From Streptomyces sp. CB02414 (lineage in GTDB: Bacteria; Actinomycetota; Actinomycetes; Streptomycetales; Streptomycetaceae), in contig NZ_LIPF01000003.1 of the NCBI RefSeq assembly GCF_001905385.1, forward strand, positions 248,001-312,000: a stretch of DNA of 64,000 nucleotides, written 5' to 3'. Positions 23,024 to 32,217 of this stretch are shown here, piece by piece. Under the pieces are notes generated by a model. It was not told the DNA's origin, searched no databases, and worked only from the letters and a program-made list of their open reading frames with translations. How positions within the stretch are numbered: the stretch's first letter is position 1; each line of letters starts with the position of its first letter. A program made the position numbers and the translations under genes.

Positions 23024-24417
23024 CCTCCCCCGGCACCCGGGCCGGCGAGGAAGCCGACGACCTCGATGTCGAGGAGGCGCTCGCCCTCGTGAAGGAGAAC
23101 CCCGGCCCTCCCGGCGCCACCCCCGACGGACCGGCTACCCACTCGCACGCCCCACACCACGGCGACCCGCACCCCCACGGCGGCCCCCGTCACCACGGCG
23201 ACCGCCACCGCGCGACCCCCTGGCCCGAGGCCCGCGCGACCGCCGAACGCGCGGCCCGATCCGCCGTCCGTGCCGCCCGCCGCGCCCCCGTCCCGGCGCC
23301 CCTCGACGCGGCCCTCGGTCTCACTCTGGCCGCCCCGCTCACCGCCCTCACCGACCTGCCCTCCTTCGACACCTCCGCGATGGACGGCTGGGCCGTCTCC
23401 GGCCCCGCCCCCTGGACGGTGCGCGACGAAGGCGTCCTGGCCGGACACGCGGAACCCGCGCCTCTGACCGACGGGGAAGCCGTCCGCATCGCCACCGGCG
23501 CCCGCGTCCCCGCGGACACCACCGCCGTTCTGCGCACCGAGCACGGCCGCACCGACGAACGGGGTCGCCTGCACCCCACCCGCGAGGTCGTCCACGGCCA
23601 GGACATCCGGCCGCGCGCCCAGGAGTGCCGCGGCGGTGACCAGCTGCTGCCCGTCGGCACCGTGGTCACCCCGGCCGTACTGGGCCTCGCGGCGGCCGCC
23701 GGGTACGACACGCTCACCGCGGTCCCCCGCCCCCGCGTCGACGTCCTCGTCCTCGGTGACGAGCTGCTCACCGGGGGACTGCCGCACGACGGCCTCATCC
23801 GGGACGCCCTCGGACCGATGCTGCCGCCTTGGCTGCGTGCCCTGGGCGCCGAGGTCCGCACGGTCTGCCGGATCGGCGACGACGCCGAGGCCCTGCACCG
23901 CGCCGTCACGGCCTCCGACGCCGACCTGATCGTCACGACCGGCGGCACCGCCGCGGGCCCCGTCGACCACGTGCACCCCGTCCTGAGCCGCATCGGCGCC
24001 GAACTCCTCGTGGACGGCGTCCAGGTGCGCCCCGGCCACCCCATGCTGCTGGCCCGCCTGGGGGACGACCAGCACCTTGTCGGCCTGCCCGGCAACCCCC
24101 TCGCCGCCGTCTCCGGACTGCTCACGCTCGCCGAGCCGCTGCTGCGCACCCTCGCCGCCCGCCCGGCGCCCGAGCCCTACACGCTGCCACTGCGGGACGC
24201 GGTGCACGGGCACCCGTACGACACCCGGCTGGTCCCCGTCCTCCTGCGCGGCGACCGTGCCGTGCCCCTGCACTACAACGGTCCGGCCATGCTGCGCGGC
24301 ATCGCCGCCGCCGACGCCCTGGCCGTCGTACCGCCGGGCGGTGCGCGTTCCGGCCAGGAGGCCGAACTGCTCGACCTGCCCTGGACCACCGGCGGTATCG
24401 GAGTGTGTTTCACGTGA
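23020..24417 (+). CDS. moeA: Molybdopterin molybdenumtransferase MoeA with His-rich N-terminal extension
   Basis: A 465-residue MoeA. The core shows DTSAMDGWAV, GARVPADTTAVL, VLVLGDELL, TTGGTAAGPVDHV and the nucleotide loop GLPGNPLAAV. The enzyme inserts molybdate into adenylylated molybdopterin. The unusual part is an N-terminal extension of about 75 residues with nine histidines between 41 and 63. The start overlaps the upstream mobA-like gene (ATGA) and its stop overlaps the K+ channel start (GTGA). A parS palindrome covers its last codons. Confidence 0.93.
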   Translation: MTSPGTRAGEEADDLDVEEALALVKENPGPPGATPDGPATHSHAPHHGDPHPHGGPRHHGDRHRATPWPEARATAERAARSAVRAARRAPVPAPLDAALGLTLAAPLTALTDLPSFDTSAMDGWAVSGPAPWTVRDEGVLAGHAEPAPLTDGEAVRIATGARVPADTTAVLRTEHGRTDERGRLHPTREVVHGQDIRPRAQECRGGDQLLPVGTVVTPAVLGLAAAAGYDTLTAVPRPRVDVLVLGDELLTGGLPHDGLIRDALGPMLPPWLRALGAEVRTVCRIGDDAEALHRAVTASDADLIVTTGGTAAGPVDHVHPVLSRIGAELLVDGVQVRPGHPMLLARLGDDQHLVGLPGNPLAAVSGLLTLAEPLLRTLAARPAPEPYTLPLRDAVHGHPYDTRLVPVLLRGDRAVPLHYNGPAMLRGIAAADALAVVPPGGARSGQEAELLDLPWTTGGIGVCFT

Positions 24418-24420
24418 AAC
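24407..24420. other. parS: parS centromere site (ParB binding)
   Basis: GTTTCACGTGAAAC is a perfect 14-bp palindrome identical to the Streptomyces parS consensus. It includes the TGA stop of moeA and the GTG start of the channel gene. ParB loads here and spreads to build the segregation complex near oriC. Confidence 0.93.
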
Positions 24421-25511
24421 TTCCGGGCCAGGACGCGATCGCCCGCCAAGCGGACGAACACCTCGTGACCCACCGGGTGAAACTCCCCAGGAAGCTGGTC
24501 GAGCACCCGATCCGCCAGGTCGGCAAGCGGCTGTCCCTGGCCCTGGTGGTCCTGCTGGTGACGGCCTTCATCGTCTACGCCGACGCCGACGGCTACAACG
24601 ACAACTCCGACGGTTCCGTCGACCTCCTCGACGCCTTCTACTACGCCACCGTCACCCTTTCCACCACGGGCTACGGCGACATCACGCCCGTCAGTGACGC
24701 CGCCCGGCTGACCAACATCTTCGTCATCACGCCCCTGCGCGTGATGTTCCTGATCATCCTGGTCGGCACCACGCTGGAAGCCCTCACCGAGCGCACTCGG
24801 GAGGAGTGGCGCCTGAACCGCTGGAGGTCCACCTTGCGCGATCACACCGTCGTCGTCGGATTCGGCACCAAAGGACGGTCGGCGATCCAGACCGTCTGCG
24901 CGACCGGGCTGCGCAAGGAGCAGGTCGTCGTGGTCGACCCCAGCGGCAAGGCCATCGAGGCCGCCACGGCCCACGGCTACGCGGGCGTGATAGGCGACGC
25001 GACGCGCAGCGATGTGCTCAACCGCGCCGAGCTGTTCCGGGCGAAGCAGATCATCATCGCCACCCAGCGCGACGACACGGCCGTACTGGTCACCCTCACC
25101 GCCCGGCAGCTCAACCGGGGCGCGAAGATCGTGGTCGCGGTCCGCGAGGAGGAGAACGCGCCGCTGCTGAAGCAGTCCGGCGCCGACGCCGTGATCACCA
25201 GCGCCAGCGCCGCGGGCCGCCTGCTCGGCCTCTCGGTGCTCAGCCCCGCCGCCGGCATGGTCATGGAAGACCTGATCAGCCAGGGCAGCGGACTCGACCT
25301 CATCGAGCGGCCGGTCATAAAGTCCGAGGTGGGCAGGGTTCCGCGGGAGGTGGGCGACCTGGTGGTCAGTGTCCTGCGCGGGCACCGGGTGCTCGGCTAC
25401 GACGATCCGGCCGTCGGCGAGCTCCAGCTGACGGACCGCCTGATCACGATCGTGCGGGCGACTCCGGCCACGCATGTGGCCCCGGACGCCCGCCCGCTGC
25501 CCCGCGACTGA
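24414..25511 (+). CDS. Two-pore-helix K+ channel with RCK (TrkA-N) domain
   Basis: A 365-residue channel subunit. Two membrane segments (about 40-56 and 100-122) flank a pore loop with the selectivity filter TTGYGD at 84-89. A cytoplasmic RCK domain follows, with the Rossmann start VVVGFGTKGRSA (about 147-158), D170-type acidic end of strand 2 and a C-terminal RCK-C-like segment. It is a MthK-like tetramer by inference. The GTG start lies inside the parS palindrome and overlaps the moeA stop. Nothing else in the operon concerns K+. Confidence 0.9.
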   Translation: MKLPGQDAIARQADEHLVTHRVKLPRKLVEHPIRQVGKRLSLALVVLLVTAFIVYADADGYNDNSDGSVDLLDAFYYATVTLSTTGYGDITPVSDAARLTNIFVITPLRVMFLIILVGTTLEALTERTREEWRLNRWRSTLRDHTVVVGFGTKGRSAIQTVCATGLRKEQVVVVDPSGKAIEAATAHGYAGVIGDATRSDVLNRAELFRAKQIIIATQRDDTAVLVTLTARQLNRGAKIVVAVREEENAPLLKQSGADAVITSASAAGRLLGLSVLSPAAGMVMEDLISQGSGLDLIERPVIKSEVGRVPREVGDLVVSVLRGHRVLGYDDPAVGELQLTDRLITIVRATPATHVAPDARPLPRD

Positions 25512-25556
25512 CGGCGCCGACCCCAAGCGGCCGGCGCCGACGCCGTACCGACCGGG

Positions 25557-26405
25557 TCACTTGCGGTTGTACAGCCGCATGGTGATCGGGCCGAAGACCA
25601 GCAGCAGCACGCCGGCCCAGCCCAGCGTCCAGGCGATCTCCGCGCCGGGCCACTCTCCCGCCATCAGCCCGCGCACCGCGGACGCCAGGTGGGTGATGGG
25701 GCTGTTGTTGACGAACGCCTGCAGCCAGCCCGGCATCGTCTTGGGGTCGACGAAGACGTTGGAGAGGAAGGTGAGCGGGAAGATCACCATCATGCTGACG
25801 CTCATCACCGACTTCTCGGTGCGCAGCATCAGCCCGAACATCGTCCAGATCCACGAGAACGCGAACGAGAAGAGCAGCAGCAGCGCGATCCCGGCGACCA
25901 CACCGCCGAACCCTCCGTCGGGCCGGTAGCCGAGGAGCAGGCCCACGACGAGCATGATCACGGACGCGATCGTGTAGCGCAGCGCGTCGCCGAGCAGGTA
26001 GCCGACCATCGCCGAGGGCCGCCAGATGGGCAGCGAGCGGAACCGGTCGAAGACGCCCTTCTCGATGTCGATGTTGACCGAGACCCCGGTGTACATCGTG
26101 ATCATGACGACCGACATCACGAGGATGCCCGGCAGCACGAACTGGATGTAGTCACTGGGCGAGCCCGCCAGCGCACCGCCGAAGAGGTACGTGAACATCA
26201 GCAGGTTCATGATCGGGAAGGCGGTGACGTCGAAGAGCTGCTCCGGCACGTGCTTGATCTTGAGGATCGCGCGCCAGCCGAACGTCAGCGAGGTCGACAG
26301 GGCGCTGGGCCGCGGCGGCCGCTCCTTGGCGACCAGCAGGGCCGCCAGCGACTCGGTGCTGACCGCGGAGAGCTCCTTGCTCTCGGTGCTCGTGGCCGTG
26401 CTCAT
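25557..26405 (-). CDS. ABC-2 type exporter permease (DrrB-like)
   Basis: A 282-residue membrane protein with about six hydrophobic segments. The ABC-2 pattern is clear: [30 protein letters not shown], the cytoplasmic loop [15 protein letters not shown] and [19 protein letters not shown]. DrrAB-type systems export drugs, lipids or teichoic precursors; the substrate cannot be inferred. It overlaps the ATPase stop (ATGA) and is the last gene of the unit. Confidence 0.91.
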   Translation of the reverse strand: MSTATSTESKELSAVSTESLAALLVAKERPPRPSALSTSLTFGWRAILKIKHVPEQLFDVTAFPIMNLLMFTYLFGGALAGSPSDYIQFVLPGILVMSVVMITMYTGVSVNIDIEKGVFDRFRSLPIWRPSAMVGYLLGDALRYTIASVIMLVVGLLLGYRPDGGFGGVVAGIALLLLFSFAFSWIWTMFGLMLRTEKSVMSVSMMVIFPLTFLSNVFVDPKTMPGWLQAFVNNSPITHLASAVRGLMAGEWPGAEIAWTLGWAGVLLLVFGPITMRLYNRK

Positions 26406-27436
26406 GCCGCCACCTCGTCCTTCGTGTCGGTGTCGGGGCCGGCTCCGGTGGCGTCGTCGCCGCCCTGGCCGGTGTCGTGCCCGGTCAGGGCCAGGAAGAC
26501 CTCGTCGAGGCTGGGCTGGCCCAGGGAGAAGTTGTCGACGGTGATGCCGGCCCGCGTCAGCTCGCCGAGCGCCTTGGCGGCCTGGTCGGCGGCGGCGTCG
26601 CCGGCCGTCACCCCGAGCCGTGCGGTCAGCGCCACCGGGTCGGGTTCCAGCTGCACCTCGGCGACCAGCAGGTCCCGCAGCAGCCGCTCGGCCTCCGGCC
26701 GCTGGTCCGGGTCCCGCAGCCGCAGGTGCACCGACCCGGCCCCGACGGACGCCTTCAGCTCGCCCTTGGTGCCCTCGGCGATCACTCGTCCCTTGTCGAT
26801 GACGGCGATCCGGGAGGCCAGCTGGTCGGCCTCGTCCAGGTACTGCGTGGTCAGCAGCACGGTCGTGCCCTGGGCGACGACCGCGCGCACGATGTCCCAC
26901 ACCTGGTTGCGGCTGCGCGGGTCGAGGCCGGTGGTCGGCTCGTCGAGGAAGAGCAGGTCGGGCGTGTTGAGGATGGACGCGGCGATGTCGATGCGCCGCC
27001 GCATGCCGCCCGAGTAGTGCTTGACCTGCCTGGCCGCCGCGTCGGTCAGCCCGAAGGCCTCCAGCAGCTGCTCGCCGCGCTGTCGCGCGGCCGTCTTGCC
27101 GTGACCGAGGAGCCGGCCCAGCAGGATCAGGTTCTCGGTGCCGGTGAGGTCCTCGTCCACGGACGCGTACTGCCCGGTGAGGCTCACCCGGCTGCGCACC
27201 TCGTCCGCCTCGCGGACGACGTCGCGGCCGAAGACGCGGGCCTGGCCGCCGTCCGGCCGCAGGAGGGTGGCGAGCATCTTCACCGTGGTGGTCTTGCCGG
27301 CGCCGTTCGGCCCGAGGACGCCGTAGACGGTGCCGGCGGGGACGGCGAGGTCGACGCCGTCCACGGCCCGGGTCTCGCCGAACGTCTTCACCAGGCCCGT
27401 GGTCTCGATCGCGAGTCCGGACGTGTGCGTGCTCAT
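26402..27436 (-). CDS. ABC transporter ATP-binding protein (DrrA-like)
   Basis: A 344-residue ATPase. Walker A is GPNGAGKTT, the signature is YSGGMRRR and Walker B is [12 protein letters not shown], with a Q loop at TGQY and an H-loop region at [10 protein letters not shown] (Gln in the H position, as is usual for DrrA relatives). The C-terminal 100 residues form the DUF4162-type extension. It drives the coupled DrrB-like permease. Confidence 0.93.
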   Translation of the reverse strand: MSTHTSGLAIETTGLVKTFGETRAVDGVDLAVPAGTVYGVLGPNGAGKTTTVKMLATLLRPDGGQARVFGRDVVREADEVRSRVSLTGQYASVDEDLTGTENLILLGRLLGHGKTAARQRGEQLLEAFGLTDAAARQVKHYSGGMRRRIDIAASILNTPDLLFLDEPTTGLDPRSRNQVWDIVRAVVAQGTTVLLTTQYLDEADQLASRIAVIDKGRVIAEGTKGELKASVGAGSVHLRLRDPDQRPEAERLLRDLLVAEVQLEPDPVALTARLGVTAGDAAADQAAKALGELTRAGITVDNFSLGQPSLDEVFLALTGHDTGQGGDDATGAGPDTDTKDEVAA

Positions 27437-27594
27437 CGATGGTCCTTCCGCGTTCTTGGACTACGCATGGGAAGACCTTTACCGTCGCGCGAATTCATCG
27501 GTCGCGCACAGGGTTTTTCCCACGGACGGTCCCAAAGTCGCAGGGCGCTCCGACCACGGACCCGGGCACAGAGGCCCGGCCAGGGGCGGAGGAG

Positions 27595-27600
27595 TAGCGT
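27595..27600 (+). promoter_or_regulatory. -10 box TAGCGT, leaderless arrangement
   Basis: TAGCGT ends seven bases before the ATG at 27608. Confidence 0.5.
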
Positions 27601-27607
27601 CGCCCCC

Positions 27608-28588
27608 ATGCATGCGATCACGATTTCCGAACCCGGTGGCCCCGAGGCGCTGACCTGGACCGAGGTCCCCGACCCGGTGCCCGGCGAGGGCGAGGTCCTG
27701 GTCGAGGTGGTGGCCAGTGCCGTCAACCGCGCCGACATCATGCAGCGCCAGGGCTTCTACGACCCCCCGCCGGGCTCCTCCCCCTACCCCGGCCTGGAGT
27801 GCTCCGGGCGTGTCGCCGCGCTCGGTCCCGGGGTGTCCGGCTGGTCCGTCGGCGACGAGGTGTGCGCCCTGCTCGCGGGCGGCGGCTACGCCCAGAAGGT
27901 CGCCGTCCCGGCCGGTCAGCTGCTGCCGGTGCCGGACGGCGTCGGCCTGAAGGAGGCGGCCGCGCTGCCCGAGGTGGTCTGCACCGTCTGGTCGAACGTC
28001 TTCATGGTGGCCCACCTCCGCCCCGGCGAGACGCTCCTCGTGCACGGCGGCTCCAGCGGCATCGGCACCATGGCGATCCAGCTGGCCAAGGCCGTCGGCG
28101 CGAAGGTCGCGGTGACGGCGGGCACCAAGGAGAAGCTGGAGCGCTGCGCCGAACTGGGCGCCGACATCCTGATCAACTACCGGGAGCAGGACTTCGTCGC
28201 CGAGGTGAAGGACGCCACCGGTGGTGCGGGCGCGGACGTCATCCTCGACAACATGGGCGCCAAGTACCTGGACCGCAACGTCCAGGCGCTCGCCGTCAAC
28301 GGCCGCCTCGCCATCATCGGCATGCAGGGCGGCCGGAAGGGCGAGCTCAACATCGGCGCGCTCCTCGCCAAGCGCGCCGCCGTCAGCGCGACCTCGCTGC
28401 GCGCCCGCCCCCTGGAGGAGAAGGCGGCGATCGTGGCGGCCGTCCGCGAGCACGTCTGGCCGCTGCTGGCCGGGGGTCACGTCCGCCCGGTCGTGGACCG
28501 TGAGCTCCCGATGAGCGACGCCCCGGGCGCCCACCGGGTCGTGGAGGAGAGCGGGCACATCGGCAAGGTCCTGCTGGTCACCTCGTAG
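27608..28588 (+). CDS. NAD(P)H:quinone oxidoreductase, zeta-crystallin type (MDR family)
   Basis: A 326-residue zinc-free medium-chain dehydrogenase/reductase. The features are VVASAVNRADIMQRQG, YDPPPGSSPYPGLECSG, the Rossmann motif HGGSSGIGTMAIQLAK and NMGAKYLDRN. It matches the PIG3/QorA-like group that reduces quinones with NADPH. It is monocistronic, with a -10 box directly upstream, and ends 10 bases before a convergent gene. Confidence 0.9.
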   Translation: MHAITISEPGGPEALTWTEVPDPVPGEGEVLVEVVASAVNRADIMQRQGFYDPPPGSSPYPGLECSGRVAALGPGVSGWSVGDEVCALLAGGGYAQKVAVPAGQLLPVPDGVGLKEAAALPEVVCTVWSNVFMVAHLRPGETLLVHGGSSGIGTMAIQLAKAVGAKVAVTAGTKEKLERCAELGADILINYREQDFVAEVKDATGGAGADVILDNMGAKYLDRNVQALAVNGRLAIIGMQGGRKGELNIGALLAKRAAVSATSLRARPLEEKAAIVAAVREHVWPLLAGGHVRPVVDRELPMSDAPGAHRVVEESGHIGKVLLVTS

Positions 28589-28598
28589 CGGCGGCGGT

Positions 28599-29426
28599 TC
28601 AGCCGCGCCGCAGGCGGAGGCCGACGAAGGCGAGGGCCAGCCCCAGGCCGACCAGGACCAGGCCGGTGCCCAGCGGCAGGACCTGCGGTACGCCCCCGGC
28701 GGCCTGGTCGGTGTGCGCGCCGGCCTGCCGGCCGGCCGGGGACGCGGAGGGGACCGGGCCGGCTTCCCGGGACGGCACGGCACCGGCCACGTCGTCGGCC
28801 GGATCCCCGCCCTCGTCCTCCGCCCGCAGGCCGCCGTCGTCGTCCGCGTCGTCCCGCTCCGGCCCGGGACCCTCGGGTCGCCCGGGCCGCTGCCGCCCCT
28901 CACCCGGACGGCTCCCCGCCCGGGAGGGCTCCGGGTCGGCCGTGGCGGCGGCGGACGCCGAGGACGACGGGGAGGCTGAAGCGGTACCGCGCCCCGCACT
29001 GCCCGACGACGCCGAGGAGCCCGGCCCGTCGCCGGGCCCCGCCTCCTCGGCGTCGTCGGCGGCGGGACCGGCGCCCGGACCCCCGGGGCCGTCATGACCG
29101 TTCTGCCCCCGGGGGCGCTCGTCCCTCTGGGAACCGTTCTCCTCGGAGCCGTCCCCCTCGGGGCCGTCTTCCTTGGGCCCGCTCTCCTCGGCCCCCTTCC
29201 CCCCGGGACCGTCGTCCTTGGAGCCGTCCGGCCCGGAAGACCTGCCCGGAGCGGCCGCCTTCCCCGGGGCCGCGGCCGGGACCGAGGGGGACGGCGCCAC
29301 GGCGGCCCCTGACCCCGCGAACCCGGTGCCGTACGCCGCTCCCGCCCCGCACGGTGACACCAGCGCACCCACCCCCAGCACCCCCACCAGCCCCGTCGCT
29401 CGCACAGAGCGCAGCCATGGATTCAC
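28599..29426 (-). CDS. Secreted, C-terminally membrane-anchored Gly/Pro/Ser/Asp-rich protein
   Basis: A 275-residue low-complexity protein. It has a Sec-type signal (about residues 5-32, ending in AGAAYG) and a long disordered Gly/Pro/Ser/Glu/Asp region (40-235). One C-terminal hydrophobic segment (LPLGTGLVLVGLGLALAFVG) ends in LRLRRG, like a sortase-type tail, but I see no clear LPxTG. No enzymatic domain is evident. The GTG at 29426 follows GGGAGGGGG; a longer frame starts at 29465. The function is unknown; a wall or surface spacer is possible. Confidence 0.75.
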   Translation of the reverse strand: MNPWLRSVRATGLVGVLGVGALVSPCGAGAAYGTGFAGSGAAVAPSPSVPAAAPGKAAAPGRSSGPDGSKDDGPGGKGAEESGPKEDGPEGDGSEENGSQRDERPRGQNGHDGPGGPGAGPAADDAEEAGPGDGPGSSASSGSAGRGTASASPSSSASAAATADPEPSRAGSRPGEGRQRPGRPEGPGPERDDADDDGGLRAEDEGGDPADDVAGAVPSREAGPVPSASPAGRQAGAHTDQAAGGVPQVLPLGTGLVLVGLGLALAFVGLRLRRG

Positions 29427-29546
29427 GCCCGTGACCCCCTCCCGGTGATGAGTTCGACGGAACAAGCCTCACATCGCTTGGCGTTCCCGGCATTCCGGGC
29501 GACCCCGAATGCGGGGGCACCACCCTGTCGAGCCGTACGGGTGCGA

Positions 29547-29552
29547 GAGAAT
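29547..29552 (+). promoter_or_regulatory. -10 box GAGAAT, leaderless arrangement
   Basis: GAGAAT ends six bases before the ATG at 29559. The first base is off consensus, so this is weaker than the other sites. Confidence 0.35.
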
Positions 29553-29558
29553 GGCGGC

Positions 29559-30098
29559 ATGGAGATGCCGAGGAACGACAGGTCGCCGGAGAACCCTCAG
29601 ATCCTGGTCGTCGGCCAGGACGGAATGGCGCTCAGCGGCGGCGGGGGAGACGACGACCCCCGGGAGATTCCGGTGACCGAGCAGGTGGAGCAGCCTGCCA
29701 AGGTGATGCGGATCGGCAGCATGATCAAGCAGCTGCTGGAGGAGGTGCGTGTCGCGCCCCTGGACGAGGCGAGCCGGGCCCGGCTCAAGGAGATCCACGC
29801 CAGTTCGGTGAAGGAGCTGGAGGACGGACTGGCCCCTGAGCTGGTCGAGGAGCTGGAGCGGCTGTCCCTGCCGTTCACGGACGACGCGACCCCGACCGAC
29901 GCGGAACTCCGGATCGCCCAGGCACAGCTGGTCGGCTGGCTGGAGGGCCTCTTCCACGGCATCCAGACCACGCTGTTCGCCCAGCAGATGGCCGCGCGGG
30001 CCCAGCTGGAGCAGATGCGCCGGGCGCTGCCGCCGGGCGCCGCCCCGGAGGGCGAGGAGCCGCACCCCGGCGGCCGCTCCGGCGGCCCCTACCTGTAG
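29559..30098 (+). CDS. bpa: Bacterial proteasome activator Bpa (DUF2587)
   Basis: A 179-residue protein, close to the mycobacterial Bpa length. The conserved core is KVMRIGSMIKQLLEEVRVAP, then a long four-helix region, and the C-terminus ends GGPYL, the HbYX-like tail that docks into the 20S proteasome and opens its gate without ATP. Bpa rings feed unfolded proteins to the proteasome. The prcBA/mpa/pafA genes are not in this window. A second ATG lies two codons inside. Confidence 0.93.
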   Translation: MEMPRNDRSPENPQILVVGQDGMALSGGGGDDDPREIPVTEQVEQPAKVMRIGSMIKQLLEEVRVAPLDEASRARLKEIHASSVKELEDGLAPELVEELERLSLPFTDDATPTDAELRIAQAQLVGWLEGLFHGIQTTLFAQQMAARAQLEQMRRALPPGAAPEGEEPHPGGRSGGPYL

Positions 30099-30135
30099 GA
30101 CCCGGAGAACGTCAGCGAACGCCCCGACGACGACG

Positions 30136-30171
30136 CGAAGGGCCCGGCGGCACCGGCCGCCGGGCCCTTCG
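30136..30171. terminator. Bidirectional terminator between bpa and the Ser/Thr kinase gene
   Basis: A perfect 15-bp stem (30136-30150 with 30157-30171) with a CACCGG loop lies between two convergent genes. Confidence 0.85.
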
Positions 30172-30196
30172 TCGCGCGTGTGCGATCAGCGCCTGA

Positions 30197-31870
30197 TCAG
30201 GAGGACGGCGGGTTGCCCGTCGACACCTTGAGCTGGATCGTCGGCATCTTGTCGGGGTCGGGGTCGACGTCCGTACCGGCCACGGGGAACTGGTCCCGGA
30301 CCGAACCCTCGCCGTAGGTGTTCTCGTCGACCTCGACGACCTCCATCGACCAGCCGGCGGCCTGGAAGCACTCCTTGACCGAGCCGATGTACTTGAAGGT
30401 GAAGTCCGGCACCTTGATCTTGTCAGGGTCGTTGTACGACTCCTGAGGCTCCGTGCACTCGTCCTTCTCGATGGTCTTCGTCTTGTCCGGCCCGCGGTAG
30501 CCCTCCGCCCTCGACGGTGACGGGGAGCCGCTCGCGGTGGTGTCCCCGCCCTTGCCCTGAGGGTCCTCCCCGCCGTCGTCCATGGCCAGCGCGCCGATCA
30601 GGCCGCCGACGACCAGGACGGCGACCGCGATCGCGCCGACGACCATCATCTTGCTGTTCTTGCGGCCGCCCCCGGAACCCGAGGCCGGCGCGGAGGGCGT
30701 GAGGTTGTACGGCGGCGGGGTGTGCGCGCCCTGCGGGTGCTGCTGCTGCGCGTACGGCGACGCGGCCGGGGCCTGGTAGCCGCCCTGCTGCGGGTAGCCG
30801 TACGCCGGCGAGGGCGTGGGGGCGGGCGTGCCGTACGGGTTGGGGCCCGGGTTCGGCGTCGGCTGGTACGGCGTCTGGACCGGGCCCGTCGGCGCCGGGG
30901 TGCTCTGGTCGACCGGCGGGAACACCGCGGAGCCGACGCCCGCGCCGCTGGAGGTCTGCGCGCCGGGCACGATGTTCGGCGCGGCCGCCTGGAAGGAGGC
31001 CGCCACCCGCAGGCACTCGTCGCGCATGGCCTCGGCGCTGGGAAAGCGCTCGTTGGGGTTCTTCTTCAGCGCGCGGGCCACCAGGGCGTCGACGGCCGGG
31101 GGCAGCGCGCGGTTGACCGAGGACGGAGCGACCGGCTCCTCCTGCACGTGCGCGTACGCGATGGCCAGCGGCGAGTCCGCGTCGAACGGGAGGCGCCCGG
31201 TGACCAGCTGGAAGAGCATGATGCCGACCGAGTAGAGGTCGGAACGGGCGTCCACGCCGCGGCCGAGGGCCTGTTCCGGCGAGAGGTACTGCGGGGTGCC
31301 GACGACCATGCCGGTCTGCGTCATCGACGTCACGCCGGACTGCATGGCGCGGGCGATGCCGAAGTCCATGACCTTGACCACGCCGCGCTTGGTCATCATG
31401 ACGTTGCCCGGCTTGATGTCGCGGTGGACCAGGCCCATCTCGTGGCTGATCTCCAGCGCGGCCAGCACGTCAGCGGTGATCTTCAGCGCCTTGTCGGCGG
31501 GCATCGCGCCCTGCTGCCGGACGTCCTCGTCGAGCACCGAGCCGAGCGGCCGGCCCTCGACGTACTCCATGACGATGTACGGCGTCGTCATGCCGCCGAG
31601 GTCGTCCTCGCCGGTGTCGAAGACGGAGACGATGTTGGTGTGCGTGAGCTTGGCCACTGCCTGGGCCTCGCGGCGGAAGCGCTCGCGGAATGCCTGTTCC
31701 CGGCCCAGCTCCGTGTGGAGCGTCTTGATCGCGACCTGCCGGTCCAGCACCGAGTCGTACGCCAGGTGCACCGAGGCCATGCCGCCCTCGCCGAGCAAGT
31801 CGCGCAGCTGGTAGCGGCCGCCGGCGAGCGCGCGCCCCGCGTACCGGCCCTGTCCGGCGTCCTGGCTCAT
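30197..31870 (-). CDS. Transmembrane Ser/Thr protein kinase with PASTA-like domain
   Basis: A 557-residue receptor kinase of the PknA/PknB type. The kinase domain spans about 20-285, with the Gly loop GEGGMASV at 27-34, K49, HRDIKPGN with D151, D169-F-G and a Thr-rich activation loop (180-187). A Pro/Gly/Tyr-rich linker, a basic patch (GGGRKNSKM), one membrane segment and an extracellular part follow. The last 65 residues (KIKVPDFTFKYIGSVKECFQ onward) resemble one PASTA domain, a peptidoglycan-fragment sensor. The ATG at 31870 was preferred to one at 31918. It diverges from a second kinase. Confidence 0.92.
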   Translation of the reverse strand: MSQDAGQGRYAGRALAGGRYQLRDLLGEGGMASVHLAYDSVLDRQVAIKTLHTELGREQAFRERFRREAQAVAKLTHTNIVSVFDTGEDDLGGMTTPYIVMEYVEGRPLGSVLDEDVRQQGAMPADKALKITADVLAALEISHEMGLVHRDIKPGNVMMTKRGVVKVMDFGIARAMQSGVTSMTQTGMVVGTPQYLSPEQALGRGVDARSDLYSVGIMLFQLVTGRLPFDADSPLAIAYAHVQEEPVAPSSVNRALPPAVDALVARALKKNPNERFPSAEAMRDECLRVAASFQAAAPNIVPGAQTSSGAGVGSAVFPPVDQSTPAPTGPVQTPYQPTPNPGPNPYGTPAPTPSPAYGYPQQGGYQAPAASPYAQQQHPQGAHTPPPYNLTPSAPASGSGGGRKNSKMMVVGAIAVAVLVVGGLIGALAMDDGGEDPQGKGGDTTASGSPSPSRAEGYRGPDKTKTIEKDECTEPQESYNDPDKIKVPDFTFKYIGSVKECFQAAGWSMEVVEVDENTYGEGSVRDQFPVAGTDVDPDPDKMPTIQLKVSTGNPPSS

Positions 31871-32217
31871 GTGTCTGCGTCCCCCATAGGCGTCGGTGCC
31901 GTTGGCGGCGGCACGCACGCTTCGTGATCGAAAGTGCTATTCCCGGCCAAGTCTGCCCGAGGGCACTGACACGTCAAGCGCGGTGCCCGTTCCGTGACCG
32001 TACGCGAAAGAAGCGTCGCGGAAGCGTTACAGCCGGCGTACCGCCGGTACACAGAATTTGCACGGCGGCGCGGAACCAGGGTTTCATGACCGGTCCGTCT
32101 CGATGCCGGTCCCGGCAGCCCGTCTCGGACCAGAGGCTTGCGCGGAGGCTGTAGCGTGGCCGACGGAGACCGTAACAACACCGCGCGCACCGCGGGCAGA
32201 AACGACGGCGAGGACTG
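31871..32217. other. Divergent intergenic region between two kinase genes (347 nt)
   Basis: It must hold both promoters. A TAGCGT -10 candidate at 32152-32157 would serve the rightward kinase with a 55-nt leader. No dyad or RNA element stands out. Confidence 0.5.
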
